Under the pieces are notes generated by a model that saw nothing but the letters and a program-made list of their open reading frames with translations, was not told the DNA's origin and searched no databases. 64,000 bases of DNA, from the NCBI RefSeq assembly GCF_034670125.1, contig NZ_JAXMOC010000009.1, positions 1 to 64,000 on the forward strand, given 5' to 3'. Numbering within the stretch: the first letter of the stretch is position 1; each line of letters begins with the position of its first letter. Position numbers and translations under genes: made by a program. The DNA is from Maricaulis sp034670125 (lineage in GTDB: Bacteria > Pseudomonadota > Alphaproteobacteria > Caulobacterales > Maricaulaceae). Below are positions 43,042 through 51,142 of this stretch, piece after piece.

Positions 43042-45615
43042 ATGGAACATGCGCGAAATTGGGTCGTCCTGAAATTTGGCGGCACCAGCGTTCAATCGCT
43101 GGCTGATTGGCGTGTGATCTCCAAACGGATCGAAGCCGTTCGGGCGGAGGGCAAGCGCGTCTTCGTGGTGCACTCGGCCATCGCCACCATTTCCAACCTG
43201 CTCGACACGCTGGTCGCCCGCGCCATCGAGGGTGAGGGCGAAGCCGAGCTGGACACCATCAAGGCGCGCCATCTGGCGCTGGCCGACGAGCTCGGCGTGG
43301 ACGGCAAGACCCTGCTGGCCGACCACTTCGACGCGCTGACCCGGTTGCGCGCCGGCCTTGCCCTGACCGGCGATGCCTCGCCGCGCCTGAAAGCGCGCAT
43401 CATGGCCCAGGGCGAGCTGATGGCGACCCGGCTCGGCCAGGCTTGGCTGGCCCGGGGCGGTACCGACTCGATCTGGCTGGATGCGCGCCACCATCTTGCC
43501 GCCCTGTCCGCTCCGGGTGCGCGCGGTTATCTGGCGGTCGATTGTGAGCATGATCGCGATGACGAGCTGATACGCCTGTGCGCCGAGCTGCCGCCGGTCA
43601 TCATCACGCAAGGCTTCATCGCCCGGCGCGAGGATGGCGACACGGCGCTTCTGGGACGCGGCGGATCGGACACCTCGGCCAGCTATTTCGCCGCCAAGCT
43701 GGGCGCCGAGCGGATCGAGATCTGGACCGATGTGCCCGGCTTCTTCTCGGCCGATCCGCGCCTGACCGGCGCCGCCCGCCAGATCCGCTCCCTCGCCTAT
43801 GCCGAAGCCCAGGAACTGGCCTCGATGGGTGCCGGCGTGCTGCATCCCCGTGCCATTTCGCCGGTCCGCAAGGCCGGGATCGAGATGCAGGTGTTGTGCA
43901 CCCACCGCCCGGAGATGTCCGGCACCACGATCTCGGTCAATCCGTCCGAGGATGCGCCGCGCCTGAAGGCCGTGTCGGTCAAGCAGGGCGTGCGCCTGAT
44001 CACGCTGGAAACCGACGGCATGTGGCGCGCTTCGGGCTTCCTCTCGAAGGCCTTCGAACCCTTCTCCCGCCATGGAGTCTCGATCGACCTGGTCTCGACG
44101 TCGGAGACTTCGGTCACCGTCTCGCTTGACGACGATCCGGGCCTGACGCCGGACGTGCTCGGCGCGCTGGAAGATGACCTGGCCGGGATCGCCCGCGTCG
44201 AAATCATCGAGAACTGCGCCGCCGTCAGCCTGGTCGGACGCGGCGTTCGCGCCCTGCTCGCCCAGTTCGGCCCGGCCATGGAGGCCTTCGCCCATTATCC
44301 CGTCCGCCTCGTCTCGCAAGCGGCCAACGATCTCAACCTCACCGTCGTCGTCGATGGCGACCAGGGCAAGCCGCTGTGCCGGCGCCTGCACGACCAGCTG
44401 ATCCAGCCACGGCCCATGGACAAGACGTTCGGCCCCTCCTGGCGCGAGATCGGTGAGAACCTGACCGAGACTTCACCGGCGGGCACCGGCACCTGGTGGC
44501 GGGCCAAGCGTCAGGCCTTGCTCGATCTCTGCCCGGTCGATGGTGCGACCTATGTCTATGATCTGGAGACCGTGAAGACGCGCGCATCCGCCGTTGCCGG
44601 GCTGAAAGGACTTGATCGCGGCTGGTATGCGATGAAGGCCAATGGCCATCCCGACATGATCCGCACCGCGGTTGAGGCCGGGCTGGGCGTCGAGTGCGTC
44701 TCGATGAATGAGGTCCAGGCCGCCCGCAAGGCGGTGCCGGACCTGCCCGTCGACCGCATCCTCTTCACGCCCAATTTCGCGCCAAGGGCGGAATACGCGC
44801 AAGCGCTGGAGATGGGTATCCACCTGACCCTCGACGGCCTCCACCCATTGCGCGCCTGGCCGGAGATTTTTTCCGGCCGCAAGATCACGCTGCGGATCAA
44901 TCCCCAGCGCCCCGAAGGCCATCACAAGCATGTCCGCACCGCCGGGCCGGAAGCCAAATTCGGTCTGCATGCCGACGAGCTGGTCGAGGCGCGCAAGCTC
45001 GCCGCCGAGGTCGGGGCCATCATAAATGGCCTGCACGTGCACTCGGGGTCCGGCATTTCGGATCCGGATCACTGGCGCCGCGTCGGGCTTTTCCTGGTGG
45101 AGACGGCGCGCGACATGCCGGATGTCGAAATCCTGGATCTGGGCGGCGGTCTCTCGGTCGACGAAGCCTCCGGCGTGCGCCGGATCGACATGGCGGCGCT
45201 GGACCAGGTGCTGACCGACCTCAAAACGGCCCATCCCAAATACCAGCTCTGGATCGAGCCGGGCCGGTATATCTCGGCCGAGTCAGGCGTTCTGCTGGCC
45301 CGCGTCACCCAGCTCAAGCACACGCCGGATGCGCGCTTTGTTGGCATCAATACCGGCATGAACTCGCTCATCCGCCCGGCGCTCTACGGCGCCCGCCACG
45401 AGATCGTGAACCTGACCCGCCTCGACGAGGCACCCGCCTGGGTCGCCGATATCGTCGGCCCGATCTGCGAAACCGCCGACCGCCTCGGTGCCCAGCGCCT
45501 GATGCCGGAAACCGAGGAAGGCGATGTCATCCTGATCGCCAATGGCGGCGCCTATGGGCGGGTCATGGCGTCGAGCTATAATATGCGCGAGCCGGCGGGT
45601 GAGGCGGTGATCTAG
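43042..45615 (+). CDS. lysAC: bifunctional aspartate kinase / diaminopimelate decarboxylase
   Basis: 857-aa fusion of the first and last enzymes of lysine synthesis. Residues 1 to about 460 are aspartate kinase: VVLKFGGTSVQSLADW at the N-terminus, GRGGSDTSASYFAAKLGAER, and ACT-type regulatory repeats (VKQGVRLITLETDGMWRASG, VSIDLVSTSETSVTVSLDDD). From about 480 a fold-type III PLP decarboxylase follows: PLP lysine in GWYAMKANGHPDMIR, GLHVHSGSGISDPDHW, EILDLGGGLSVDEASGVRRI and IVGPICETADRLG. Start ATG 43042 with GGAG upstream. Such fusions are known in Xanthomonadaceae. It lets both steps be made in equal amounts. Confidence 0.94.
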   Translation: MEHARNWVVLKFGGTSVQSLADWRVISKRIEAVRAEGKRVFVVHSAIATISNLLDTLVARAIEGEGEAELDTIKARHLALADELGVDGKTLLADHFDALTRLRAGLALTGDASPRLKARIMAQGELMATRLGQAWLARGGTDSIWLDARHHLAALSAPGARGYLAVDCEHDRDDELIRLCAELPPVIITQGFIARREDGDTALLGRGGSDTSASYFAAKLGAERIEIWTDVPGFFSADPRLTGAARQIRSLAYAEAQELASMGAGVLHPRAISPVRKAGIEMQVLCTHRPEMSGTTISVNPSEDAPRLKAVSVKQGVRLITLETDGMWRASGFLSKAFEPFSRHGVSIDLVSTSETSVTVSLDDDPGLTPDVLGALEDDLAGIARVEIIENCAAVSLVGRGVRALLAQFGPAMEAFAHYPVRLVSQAANDLNLTVVVDGDQGKPLCRRLHDQLIQPRPMDKTFGPSWREIGENLTETSPAGTGTWWRAKRQALLDLCPVDGATYVYDLETVKTRASAVAGLKGLDRGWYAMKANGHPDMIRTAVEAGLGVECVSMNEVQAARKAVPDLPVDRILFTPNFAPRAEYAQALEMGIHLTLDGLHPLRAWPEIFSGRKITLRINPQRPEGHHKHVRTAGPEAKFGLHADELVEARKLAAEVGAIINGLHVHSGSGISDPDHWRRVGLFLVETARDMPDVEILDLGGGLSVDEASGVRRIDMAALDQVLTDLKTAHPKYQLWIEPGRYISAESGVLLARVTQLKHTPDARFVGINTGMNSLIRPALYGARHEIVNLTRLDEAPAWVADIVGPICETADRLGAQRLMPETEEGDVILIANGGAYGRVMASSYNMREPAGEAVI

Positions 45616-46316
45616 GCGGTGATCGAGGCGCTGCCCTCACCCGTGCCGGCGCTTGTTTGACGGCCGAAACGGGTCCGGATGCTGGCATAAACCGTCAGGC
45701 CTGTGACCGTCAGGACCGGTGCCAGCAGCGCCAGCGGCGTGCGCAGGACGGGCGGCAGCACAGAATTATTGCCAAAGAAGAAGATGAAGCTGGCGATGAA
45801 GAGGGCAAAACCCATGCGCCAGACATGCCGGGTCAGGCGTTGGCGGTCATTCGCAGGTCCACGCCGCAGGGCGAAGACATCGATGCCCGCGATCCAGAAC
45901 GCCACGCCACCAAGGCTGTAAAAAGCCACGGGCGGCAAGTCGTTCAATGTGCCCGAGGGCAGGCTGGCGACCACCAGGCCAGAGCCAACAGCCGCCATGG
46001 CGACCAGGGAGATCACGCCAGCGGCGAGCCGCTCGGCCCGGCCGGCGATCCGGGCGGCGGCCATCCAGCCGGTCGTCACGGCATGTCCGGCCAACAGGGC
46101 GAGAAAGGCCGTGAACAGGATCGAGCGGGACAGGCTCATATACAGGCCGCTGGCGCACAGGAGCAGCATGCAGACCACAAACACCCGCCCGGCCAGGCGA
46201 TGAGGAAGACGGCCCTTGCGGGCAAGAAACGCCGCGCCGCCCGCGACAAGACAAATCACACCGACGAGGAAATGGAGCTGTCCGACAAGCGGCAGGTTGC
46301 TGATGGTACTGATCAT
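45612..46316 (-). CDS. multi-pass membrane protein, DUF2306-like (copy 1)
   Basis: 234-aa protein with six to seven helices (LHFLVGVICLVAGGAAFLAR, VFVVCMLLLCASGLYMSL, GVISLVAMAAVGSGLVVASL, VWRMGFALFIASFIFFFGNN). HRLAGRVFV after the first helix and H-x-W-R-M-G before the fifth are shared with the next gene. Function unknown. Its stop overlaps the lysAC stop by 4 nt on opposite strands. It forms an operon with its paralogue (4-nt overlap). Confidence 0.82.
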   Translation of the reverse strand: MISTISNLPLVGQLHFLVGVICLVAGGAAFLARKGRLPHRLAGRVFVVCMLLLCASGLYMSLSRSILFTAFLALLAGHAVTTGWMAAARIAGRAERLAAGVISLVAMAAVGSGLVVASLPSGTLNDLPPVAFYSLGGVAFWIAGIDVFALRRGPANDRQRLTRHVWRMGFALFIASFIFFFGNNSVLPPVLRTPLALLAPVLTVTGLTVYASIRTRFGRQTSAGTGEGSASITA

Positions 46317-47002
46317 GACGCCTCTCCCGGATGACGGCGTGACCGCTTGAACAGGGTGCGGACAAGGAACAACAGGATCAGCAGGGCCGTCAGCCCCTCG
46401 GGCGCCGACAGCAACCCGCTCTCTCGCACCGGCTCGGGAAAGACGCGGGCGCCCGGACCAGTAAAGAAGGAGCCGACGGCGATGAAATAGGCCAGACCCA
46501 TGCGCCAGAGATGGCGGGCGATACGGTGACGCGGCGACAGCGGGCCGCGCACCAGCAGCGTCAGATCGGCGACTGCGCCCAGCGCCGACATCATGGCCAG
46601 CATTGCATAATCCTCACCGGCAAAGCCGAGCAGACGGCCGGTCTCTGTCTGCAGGGCCAGAACGGCCAGTGTCACCAGCCCGGCCGTACCGGCAAGGATG
46701 GCGACCAGGGCCGTCCACTCGAAACCACCGGGGCGACTGGTGCGCCAGCGCGCCGTCCGCCACCCGGTCAGAACCAGATAGGCGCCCAGCAGACCGGCAA
46801 ACGCCGTGATCAGCAAGCGCTCGGGATCAAGCAGTCCGATCACGGCGCCGGACAGCGTCGTCGCCAGCATCGAGACCAGGAAGACCGTGCCCGCGGCCCG
46901 GTGCACCGGCTTGCCCTTGGGCGCAAGGAAGGCCGTCCCTCCCGCGCCGACACACAGCGTGCCGGACAGGATGTGAAACAGTGTGAGCAGTTCAGGCAAC
47001 AT
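46313..47002 (-). CDS. multi-pass membrane protein, DUF2306-like (copy 2)
   Basis: 229-aa paralogue of the downstream gene: ILSGTLCVGAGGTAFLAPKG, KPVHRAAGTVFLVSMLATTL and RHLWRMGLAYFIAVGSFFTG align with LVGVICLVAGGAAFLARKGR, HRLAGRVFVVCMLLL and RHVWRMGFALFIASFIFFFG there. Invariant histidines could bind haem or metal; not demonstrated. Divergent from the AraC-type regulator, 180 bp away. Confidence 0.82.
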   Translation of the reverse strand: MLPELLTLFHILSGTLCVGAGGTAFLAPKGKPVHRAAGTVFLVSMLATTLSGAVIGLLDPERLLITAFAGLLGAYLVLTGWRTARWRTSRPGGFEWTALVAILAGTAGLVTLAVLALQTETGRLLGFAGEDYAMLAMMSALGAVADLTLLVRGPLSPRHRIARHLWRMGLAYFIAVGSFFTGPGARVFPEPVRESGLLSAPEGLTALLILLFLVRTLFKRSRRHPGEAS

Positions 47003-47120
47003 GCTGGATTCCCGATTTTGGCTGTGTCAGAGAGCGAGGGGGTCAATCTGTCCGCGCGTGCACGATCCCGCGCCCCGCCCTGCAGGCGCGGACACCGGAC
47101 ATGTCCGGTCCAGCCGGTCC

Positions 47121-47159
<39 letters not shown>

Positions 47160-47182
47160 ACCGAGCAGAGGCCATTGCCGAC

Positions 47183-48406
47183 ATGACCACACCCGCCGCC
47201 GTCGACTTGCTGCCGCTTGTTCTGGCCTCGGCCGCGACCGGACAAGCGCTGCTCGGCCTTCTGGTGGTGCTGACCGGCCAGTCCGGCGAATTGCCGCGAC
47301 GCTGGCTCGCCGGCCTGTTCGCCATGCTGGCCATCCTCGCAGCCGGCCCGGTGATGGTCGCCATCCAGCCCGCCGGAATGACGCTGATGGCCGGCCTGGT
47401 ACTGGTCGCGCTATACGCGTTACCGCCGCTGTTCTGGGGCTATGTCAGGGCGCTGACCCGACCGGGCAGGAGCGGCGGCGCGTCCCTCCCTGCCTGGCAT
47501 CTGGCCGGACCGGGCCTGGCCCTGGTCAACGCCGTGCTGATCTGGACGCTGCCGGCGGGCAATGTCGAATTCATGCTCACCAGCGGAGACCTGCCCGGAG
47601 GGGCGCAGGCCGCAATGGCGGTTCTCGGCGTGTTTGTCCTGGTCATCGCCTGGAGTTTCGTGTCGGCCTTTTATGTCTGGCGCATCCTGGCCCGATTGCA
47701 GGCCTACCGCCGCGCGCTGCACGATCACTTCTCCAACACCGGGCGCCGCGAACTGGCCTGGCTGCGTGTCATGATCCTGGCGATCATTGTCGTCTGGCTG
47801 GCCATCATCGCCCTGCTTGTGTGGGACAATCTTGTCGCCAGCCTGGCAGTGCCGCCGGTCGTTGGCAGCCTCATCATCATGGTGCTCACGGCGATGCTCG
47901 CAGCCCGTGGCCTGTCACAATATCCAGGACTGGCGGCGGTCGAACCGGTCAACCAGGAGGCGGACATGGACACAGACGCCTCAGCCAGCGCCTCGGCGGC
48001 TGAAGCCGCGGATGAGGACGCGCGGCGGGCCAAGTACCGCAAATCAGCCCTTGAACCGGATCACGCGGCACGCATCGCGGCGCGGATCGAGGCGGCCATG
48101 ACCCGGGATGCGCTTTATCTCGACCCCAACCTGTCCCTGCCCAAGCTGGCCAAGGCGGTCGCCGTGCCGGCCAATCTGGTGTCGCAAGTCCTCAACCAGA
48201 CCCTCGACACGACTTTCTTTGATTACGTCAATCGCTGCCGGATCGAAGCGTCGCTGCCGCGCATCCTGGCCGGCGAGGACACCGTCCTGACCATTGCGCT
48301 CGATGTCGGTTTCAACAGCCGCTCGACCTTTTATACGGCTTTCAAGGCGGTCACCGGCCAGACGCCGCGGCAATGGCGTGCAAGCCGGAGCACTGGGCCG
48401 GGATGA
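47183..48406 (+). CDS. membrane-bound AraC-family transcriptional regulator
   Basis: 407-aa protein with about seven membrane helices (LVLASAATGQALLGLLVVLT, LFAMLAILAAGPVMVAIQ, GLVLVALYALPPLFWGYV, AAMAVLGVFVLVIAWSFVSA, VMILAIIVVWLAIIALLVWD and SLIIMVLTAMLAARGL). A C-terminal AraC/XylS double helix-turn-helix follows: LPKLAKAVAVPANLVSQVLN and IALDVGFNSRSTFYTAFKAV then TGQTPRQW. It likely senses an envelope signal and activates nearby genes, with the divergent DUF2306 pair the obvious candidate. ATG 47183 chosen; the microsatellite lies between it and other in-frame or out-of-frame starts. Confidence 0.87.
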   Translation: MTTPAAVDLLPLVLASAATGQALLGLLVVLTGQSGELPRRWLAGLFAMLAILAAGPVMVAIQPAGMTLMAGLVLVALYALPPLFWGYVRALTRPGRSGGASLPAWHLAGPGLALVNAVLIWTLPAGNVEFMLTSGDLPGGAQAAMAVLGVFVLVIAWSFVSAFYVWRILARLQAYRRALHDHFSNTGRRELAWLRVMILAIIVVWLAIIALLVWDNLVASLAVPPVVGSLIIMVLTAMLAARGLSQYPGLAAVEPVNQEADMDTDASASASAAEAADEDARRAKYRKSALEPDHAARIAARIEAAMTRDALYLDPNLSLPKLAKAVAVPANLVSQVLNQTLDTTFFDYVNRCRIEASLPRILAGEDTVLTIALDVGFNSRSTFYTAFKAVTGQTPRQWRASRSTGPG

Positions 48407-48445
48407 GGCCATGCGGTCTGGCTTCCACCGTCAAACTTGTCTCCC

Positions 48446-48555
48446 CGTCATCCCGCGGTCACGACAACGTCGTGATCCGGGGGACCTCAACCATCCATCT
48501 GACGGGGAAGCGAAGGTCCCCCGGATGCCTGCTTTGCAGTCACCGGGGGATGACG
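48446..48555. repeat. palindromic repeat of the GTCATCCC type
   Basis: Outer arms 48446-48459 and 48542-48555 pair at 13 of 14 positions (CGTCATCCC...GGGATGACG). Inner arms ATCCGGGGGACCT (48475-48487) and its exact complement (48514-48526) form a second stem. Extended palindromes with GTCATCCC/GGGATGAC ends are common dispersed elements in alphaproteobacteria. Confidence 0.85.
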
Positions 48556-48598
48556 AGAGTTTGGAGGGGAGGTGAAGGCGCGCGCGGCGCGGACTGGG

Positions 48599-48728
48599 CC
48601 ATAAATCCCTTGCCGGGAGTTCGCCGTATCCGGGTCTTCAGCTCAAGGGTGAAACCGCGAAGCGGCGGCTGCGCCGCCCTTGACCTGAAGATCCGGATAC
48701 GGCCCGCTGGCTGACAAGAGGTTTATGG
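48599..48728 (+). repeat. 130-bp palindromic element, copy B
   Basis: Terminal inverted repeats CCATAAATCCCTTG (48599) and, complemented, CCATAAACCTCTTG (ending 48728). Arms 48623-48649 and 48677-48703 form a 27-bp stem with one G-T wobble and one C-C mismatch. Nested hairpins are CCGC-GAA-GCGG (48655-48665) and GGCGGC-TGC-GCCGCC (48664-48678). Same element as 41193-41323, inverted. Confidence 0.88.
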
Positions 48729-48754
48729 AGGATTGTGCGCGTGGCGCCCTCATA

Positions 48755-48788
48755 GAAAAAGGGCCCCCGGCATCTGCCGAGGGCCCTC
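48755..48788 (-). terminator. Rho-independent terminator of nrdB
   Basis: Minus strand: AGGGCCCTCGGCA and TGCCGGGGGCCCT pair with a short loop (one mismatch) and are followed by TTTTTC. Confidence 0.85.
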
Positions 48789-48812
48789 CGATACGGTCCG
48801 GGTGGCGACGAA

Positions 48813-49847
48813 TTACTCCGCCGGCTCTTCCGTCTTCTCCGTCTTCATCTTGTCGAACATGCCCCACACGCCTTCGTCGCCGTGCCAGTCGCCCTTGGTG
48901 GCGCCCTTGGAGTATTCGGTGGCTCTGGCTTCAAAGAAGTTGGCGTGTTCGACGCCGTTGAGGATTTCCGACAGCCAGGGGAGCGGGTGTTCCTTGACGC
49001 CATAGATTTTGGGCAGGCCCAGCTGGCCGAGGCGCCAGTCGGCGATATAGCGGATATAGGTCTTGATATCGTCCGGCGTCATGCCTTCGACGTCACCGGC
49101 CTCGAAGGCGAGATCGATGAACTTGTCTTCCAGGCCGACCACGGTGCGGCAGCACTCGGTAATGTCGTCCTTGACCTCTTGCGTGAGGGCACCGGTCTCC
49201 TCGGCGAAGGCGTGGAAGAGCTTGATCATGCCTTCGCAGTGCAGGCTCTCGTCGCGGATCGACCAGGTCACGATCTGGCCCATGCCCTTCATCTTGTTGA
49301 AGCGCGGGAAATTCATCAGCATCGCAAAGGAGGCGAACAATTGCAGGCCTTCGGTGAAGGCCCCGAACATCGCCACGGTACGCAGGATGTCGGCTTCGTC
49401 CTCGACGCCGAAGCGCTGCATGTAGTCATGCTTGTCGGCCATGGCCTGGTATTCCATGAAAGCCGAGAACTCCGAGTCCGGCATGCCGATGGTCTCCAGC
49501 AGGAGCGCATAAGCGGCAATGTGGATCGTCTCCATGTTGGAGAAGGAGGCCAGCATCATCTTCACCTCGGTCGGGCGGAAGACGCGGCTGTAGCGCTCCA
49601 TGTAATTGTCATTCACCTCGACATCGGACTGGGTGAAGAAGCGGAAGATCTGGGTCAGCAGATTGCGTTCGCCATCATTGAGCTTGGTCGCCCAATCCTT
49701 GCAGTCCTCGCCCAGCGGGACCTCCTCCGGCATCCAGTGGACCTGCTGCTGCTTCTTCCAGAAGTCATAGGCCCACGGATAGCGGAACGGCTTGTAGGAA
49801 TGACTGGTCGTCAGGAGGCCCGGCAGGGTGTCGGTTTCAGTGGTCAT
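48813..49847 (-). CDS. nrdB: class I ribonucleotide reductase small subunit
   Basis: 344-aa beta subunit that holds the diiron (or related) tyrosyl-radical cofactor for ribonucleotide reduction. Metal-ligand carboxylates and histidines lie in helical segments: NDGERNLLTQIFRFFTQSDV, SFSNMETIHIAAYALLLETI, RDESLHCEGMIKLFHAF and a C-terminal FEARATEYSKGATKGDW that binds the large subunit. Start ATG 49847 with GGAGAG upstream. nrdA is 1.3 kb upstream with an outer-membrane gene between, so transcription is probably separate, under the NrdR-like box at 49914. Confidence 0.96.
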   Translation of the reverse strand: MTTETDTLPGLLTTSHSYKPFRYPWAYDFWKKQQQVHWMPEEVPLGEDCKDWATKLNDGERNLLTQIFRFFTQSDVEVNDNYMERYSRVFRPTEVKMMLASFSNMETIHIAAYALLLETIGMPDSEFSAFMEYQAMADKHDYMQRFGVEDEADILRTVAMFGAFTEGLQLFASFAMLMNFPRFNKMKGMGQIVTWSIRDESLHCEGMIKLFHAFAEETGALTQEVKDDITECCRTVVGLEDKFIDLAFEAGDVEGMTPDDIKTYIRYIADWRLGQLGLPKIYGVKEHPLPWLSEILNGVEHANFFEARATEYSKGATKGDWHGDEGVWGMFDKMKTEKTEEPAE

Positions 49848-49909
49848 GGTTTCGGCTCTCCTGCTTGGCGTCGGCAGCCTGGATGGCGCGCGCCCGAATC
49901 AATGCGATG

Positions 49910-49956
49910 AACACAACATATTGTGTTCGAGGTTTCCAAATCGTCTACAGCTTGAT
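49910..49956 (-). promoter_or_regulatory. NrdR-box-like pair upstream of nrdB
   Basis: Box 1 CAACATATTGTG at 49914-49925, inside the near-palindrome AACACAACATATTGTGTT, fits the NrdR consensus closely. A degenerate second copy CTACAGCTTGAT (7 of 12 matches) is at 49945-49956, 31 bp centre to centre, the phasing expected for an NrdR tandem. Confidence 0.65.
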
Positions 49957-50072
49957 GACGCGCAGACGGATCCTGACTGTGGAAACTGCCCGATTCTCGA
50001 ACGGGTGGGCAGGCTTGGAGTCATCACGAATTCTGTCAGGCAGAGGAACGCGGCCAACATGCAGCCCGGGAT

Positions 50073-50903
50073 CTACCAGCGCCAGTTCACCGTTACGGCA
50101 CCGAATTCCTCGGTTTCGTCAAATGAGCGGACGCCGGCGACATGGCGGTACTCGCGGCGCACATAGGCCAGCGACAGGTCGGCTTTGCCCATGCGCATGG
50201 CGATCCCGGCCTGGGCATCGCCAATCACTTCGCGCTGGGTGAAATACATGGCGTTCTGGAAGTCGACGCCTTCGGCCGGATTGTAGAGCAGGGCCCGGCG
50301 GTCGGCACCGGCGAACGCGTACCAGCTGGGACTGGCGGCCCGATTGTCCTCACGCAGGTATTGCCCGACCCGTACTTCCGCACCGGCGCTGGTCGCCGAG
50401 CCGTCCGGCCCGACGCTCACTGCGGCGCGCGGTGTAAAGCTGACATCCAGCTCCTCACCGGGGCCGGTCGACTGGAAGGACCGTTCATAGGCCACGGCGA
50501 TGGTCGGCTCGCGCTGGCCGCGGTCAAGCACGACCGGCGAATAGCTGTCGCCCCGCGCGGCAAACAACTGGTGGGCGCGATCGCCGCGTGTGTCCTCGAG
50601 AACCGCGACCTCGATCACACCGGCATTGCCGAGGTCAATCCGGGTGGCGCCAGTGGGCGTCAGGCCCGCAAGCGGGTTGCCGCTGAACGGGTCGTCGCTC
50701 AGCGCCAGCGCCGACAGGGCCACGCGGGCCGCTTCGGGAGACAGCGGACGCACGTCGCCATCAATGGCGATCTGTTGTTCGATCATCTGCGAGGACGAGG
50801 CCCAATCGGACGCAGCGTCACCCGGCTGGGTCAGCACCCACGACACACCACCGAGCGCAACCAGCCCGGCCGTCATGATCTGTGATGTGCGCCCCAATCG
50901 CAT
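50073..50903 (-). CDS. putative outer-membrane beta-barrel protein
   Basis: 276-aa protein with an N-terminal signal/anchor (TSQIMTAGLVALGGVSWVLT). The C-terminal half consists of amphipathic strands (SWYAFAGADRRALLYNPAEG, AGIAMRMGKADLSLAYVRRE, EEFGAVTVNWRW) ending in an aromatic residue, the usual outer-membrane insertion signal. Layout and the YAF-x-G-x-x-R pattern are faintly like LpxR-type lipid A deacylases, but I see no catalytic support. Start ATG 50903; it lies between nrdA and nrdB on the same strand. Confidence 0.75.
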   Translation of the reverse strand: MRLGRTSQIMTAGLVALGGVSWVLTQPGDAASDWASSSQMIEQQIAIDGDVRPLSPEAARVALSALALSDDPFSGNPLAGLTPTGATRIDLGNAGVIEVAVLEDTRGDRAHQLFAARGDSYSPVVLDRGQREPTIAVAYERSFQSTGPGEELDVSFTPRAAVSVGPDGSATSAGAEVRVGQYLREDNRAASPSWYAFAGADRRALLYNPAEGVDFQNAMYFTQREVIGDAQAGIAMRMGKADLSLAYVRREYRHVAGVRSFDETEEFGAVTVNWRW

Positions 50904-51048
50904 CCCGCGTCTCCCCTTGGCGCGACCTTGGGCAATCTGCGGCACCAACGCACGCTGATTCACCCTTGAGGCGAAAAGGTTAACGGCGCCGGTGATCCGG
51001 GTCCATCAAAACGCTTGCTGCAATGCGAGATCACGGCCGCCGGATATG

Positions 51049-51076
51049 AAAAGGGGCGCCTTGCCGCGCCCCTTTT
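51049..51076 (-). terminator. terminator downstream of nrdA
   Basis: AAAAGGGGCG and CGCCCCTTTT form a stem with a short GC-rich loop. Both strands have flanking T-runs, so it may act in either direction; it follows nrdA on the minus strand. Confidence 0.65.
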
Positions 51077-51142
51077 CTGCCGGCCCCTCCCCCTCGAAGC
51101 GACCGGCGATAATCCGTCATTCCCGCCTTCCGGCAGGCGAAC

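Noticed and set aside
42883..44391. 502-aa minus-strand frame over the lysAC start
   Set aside because: Opposes a clear aspartate kinase and would overlap amn; shadow frame.
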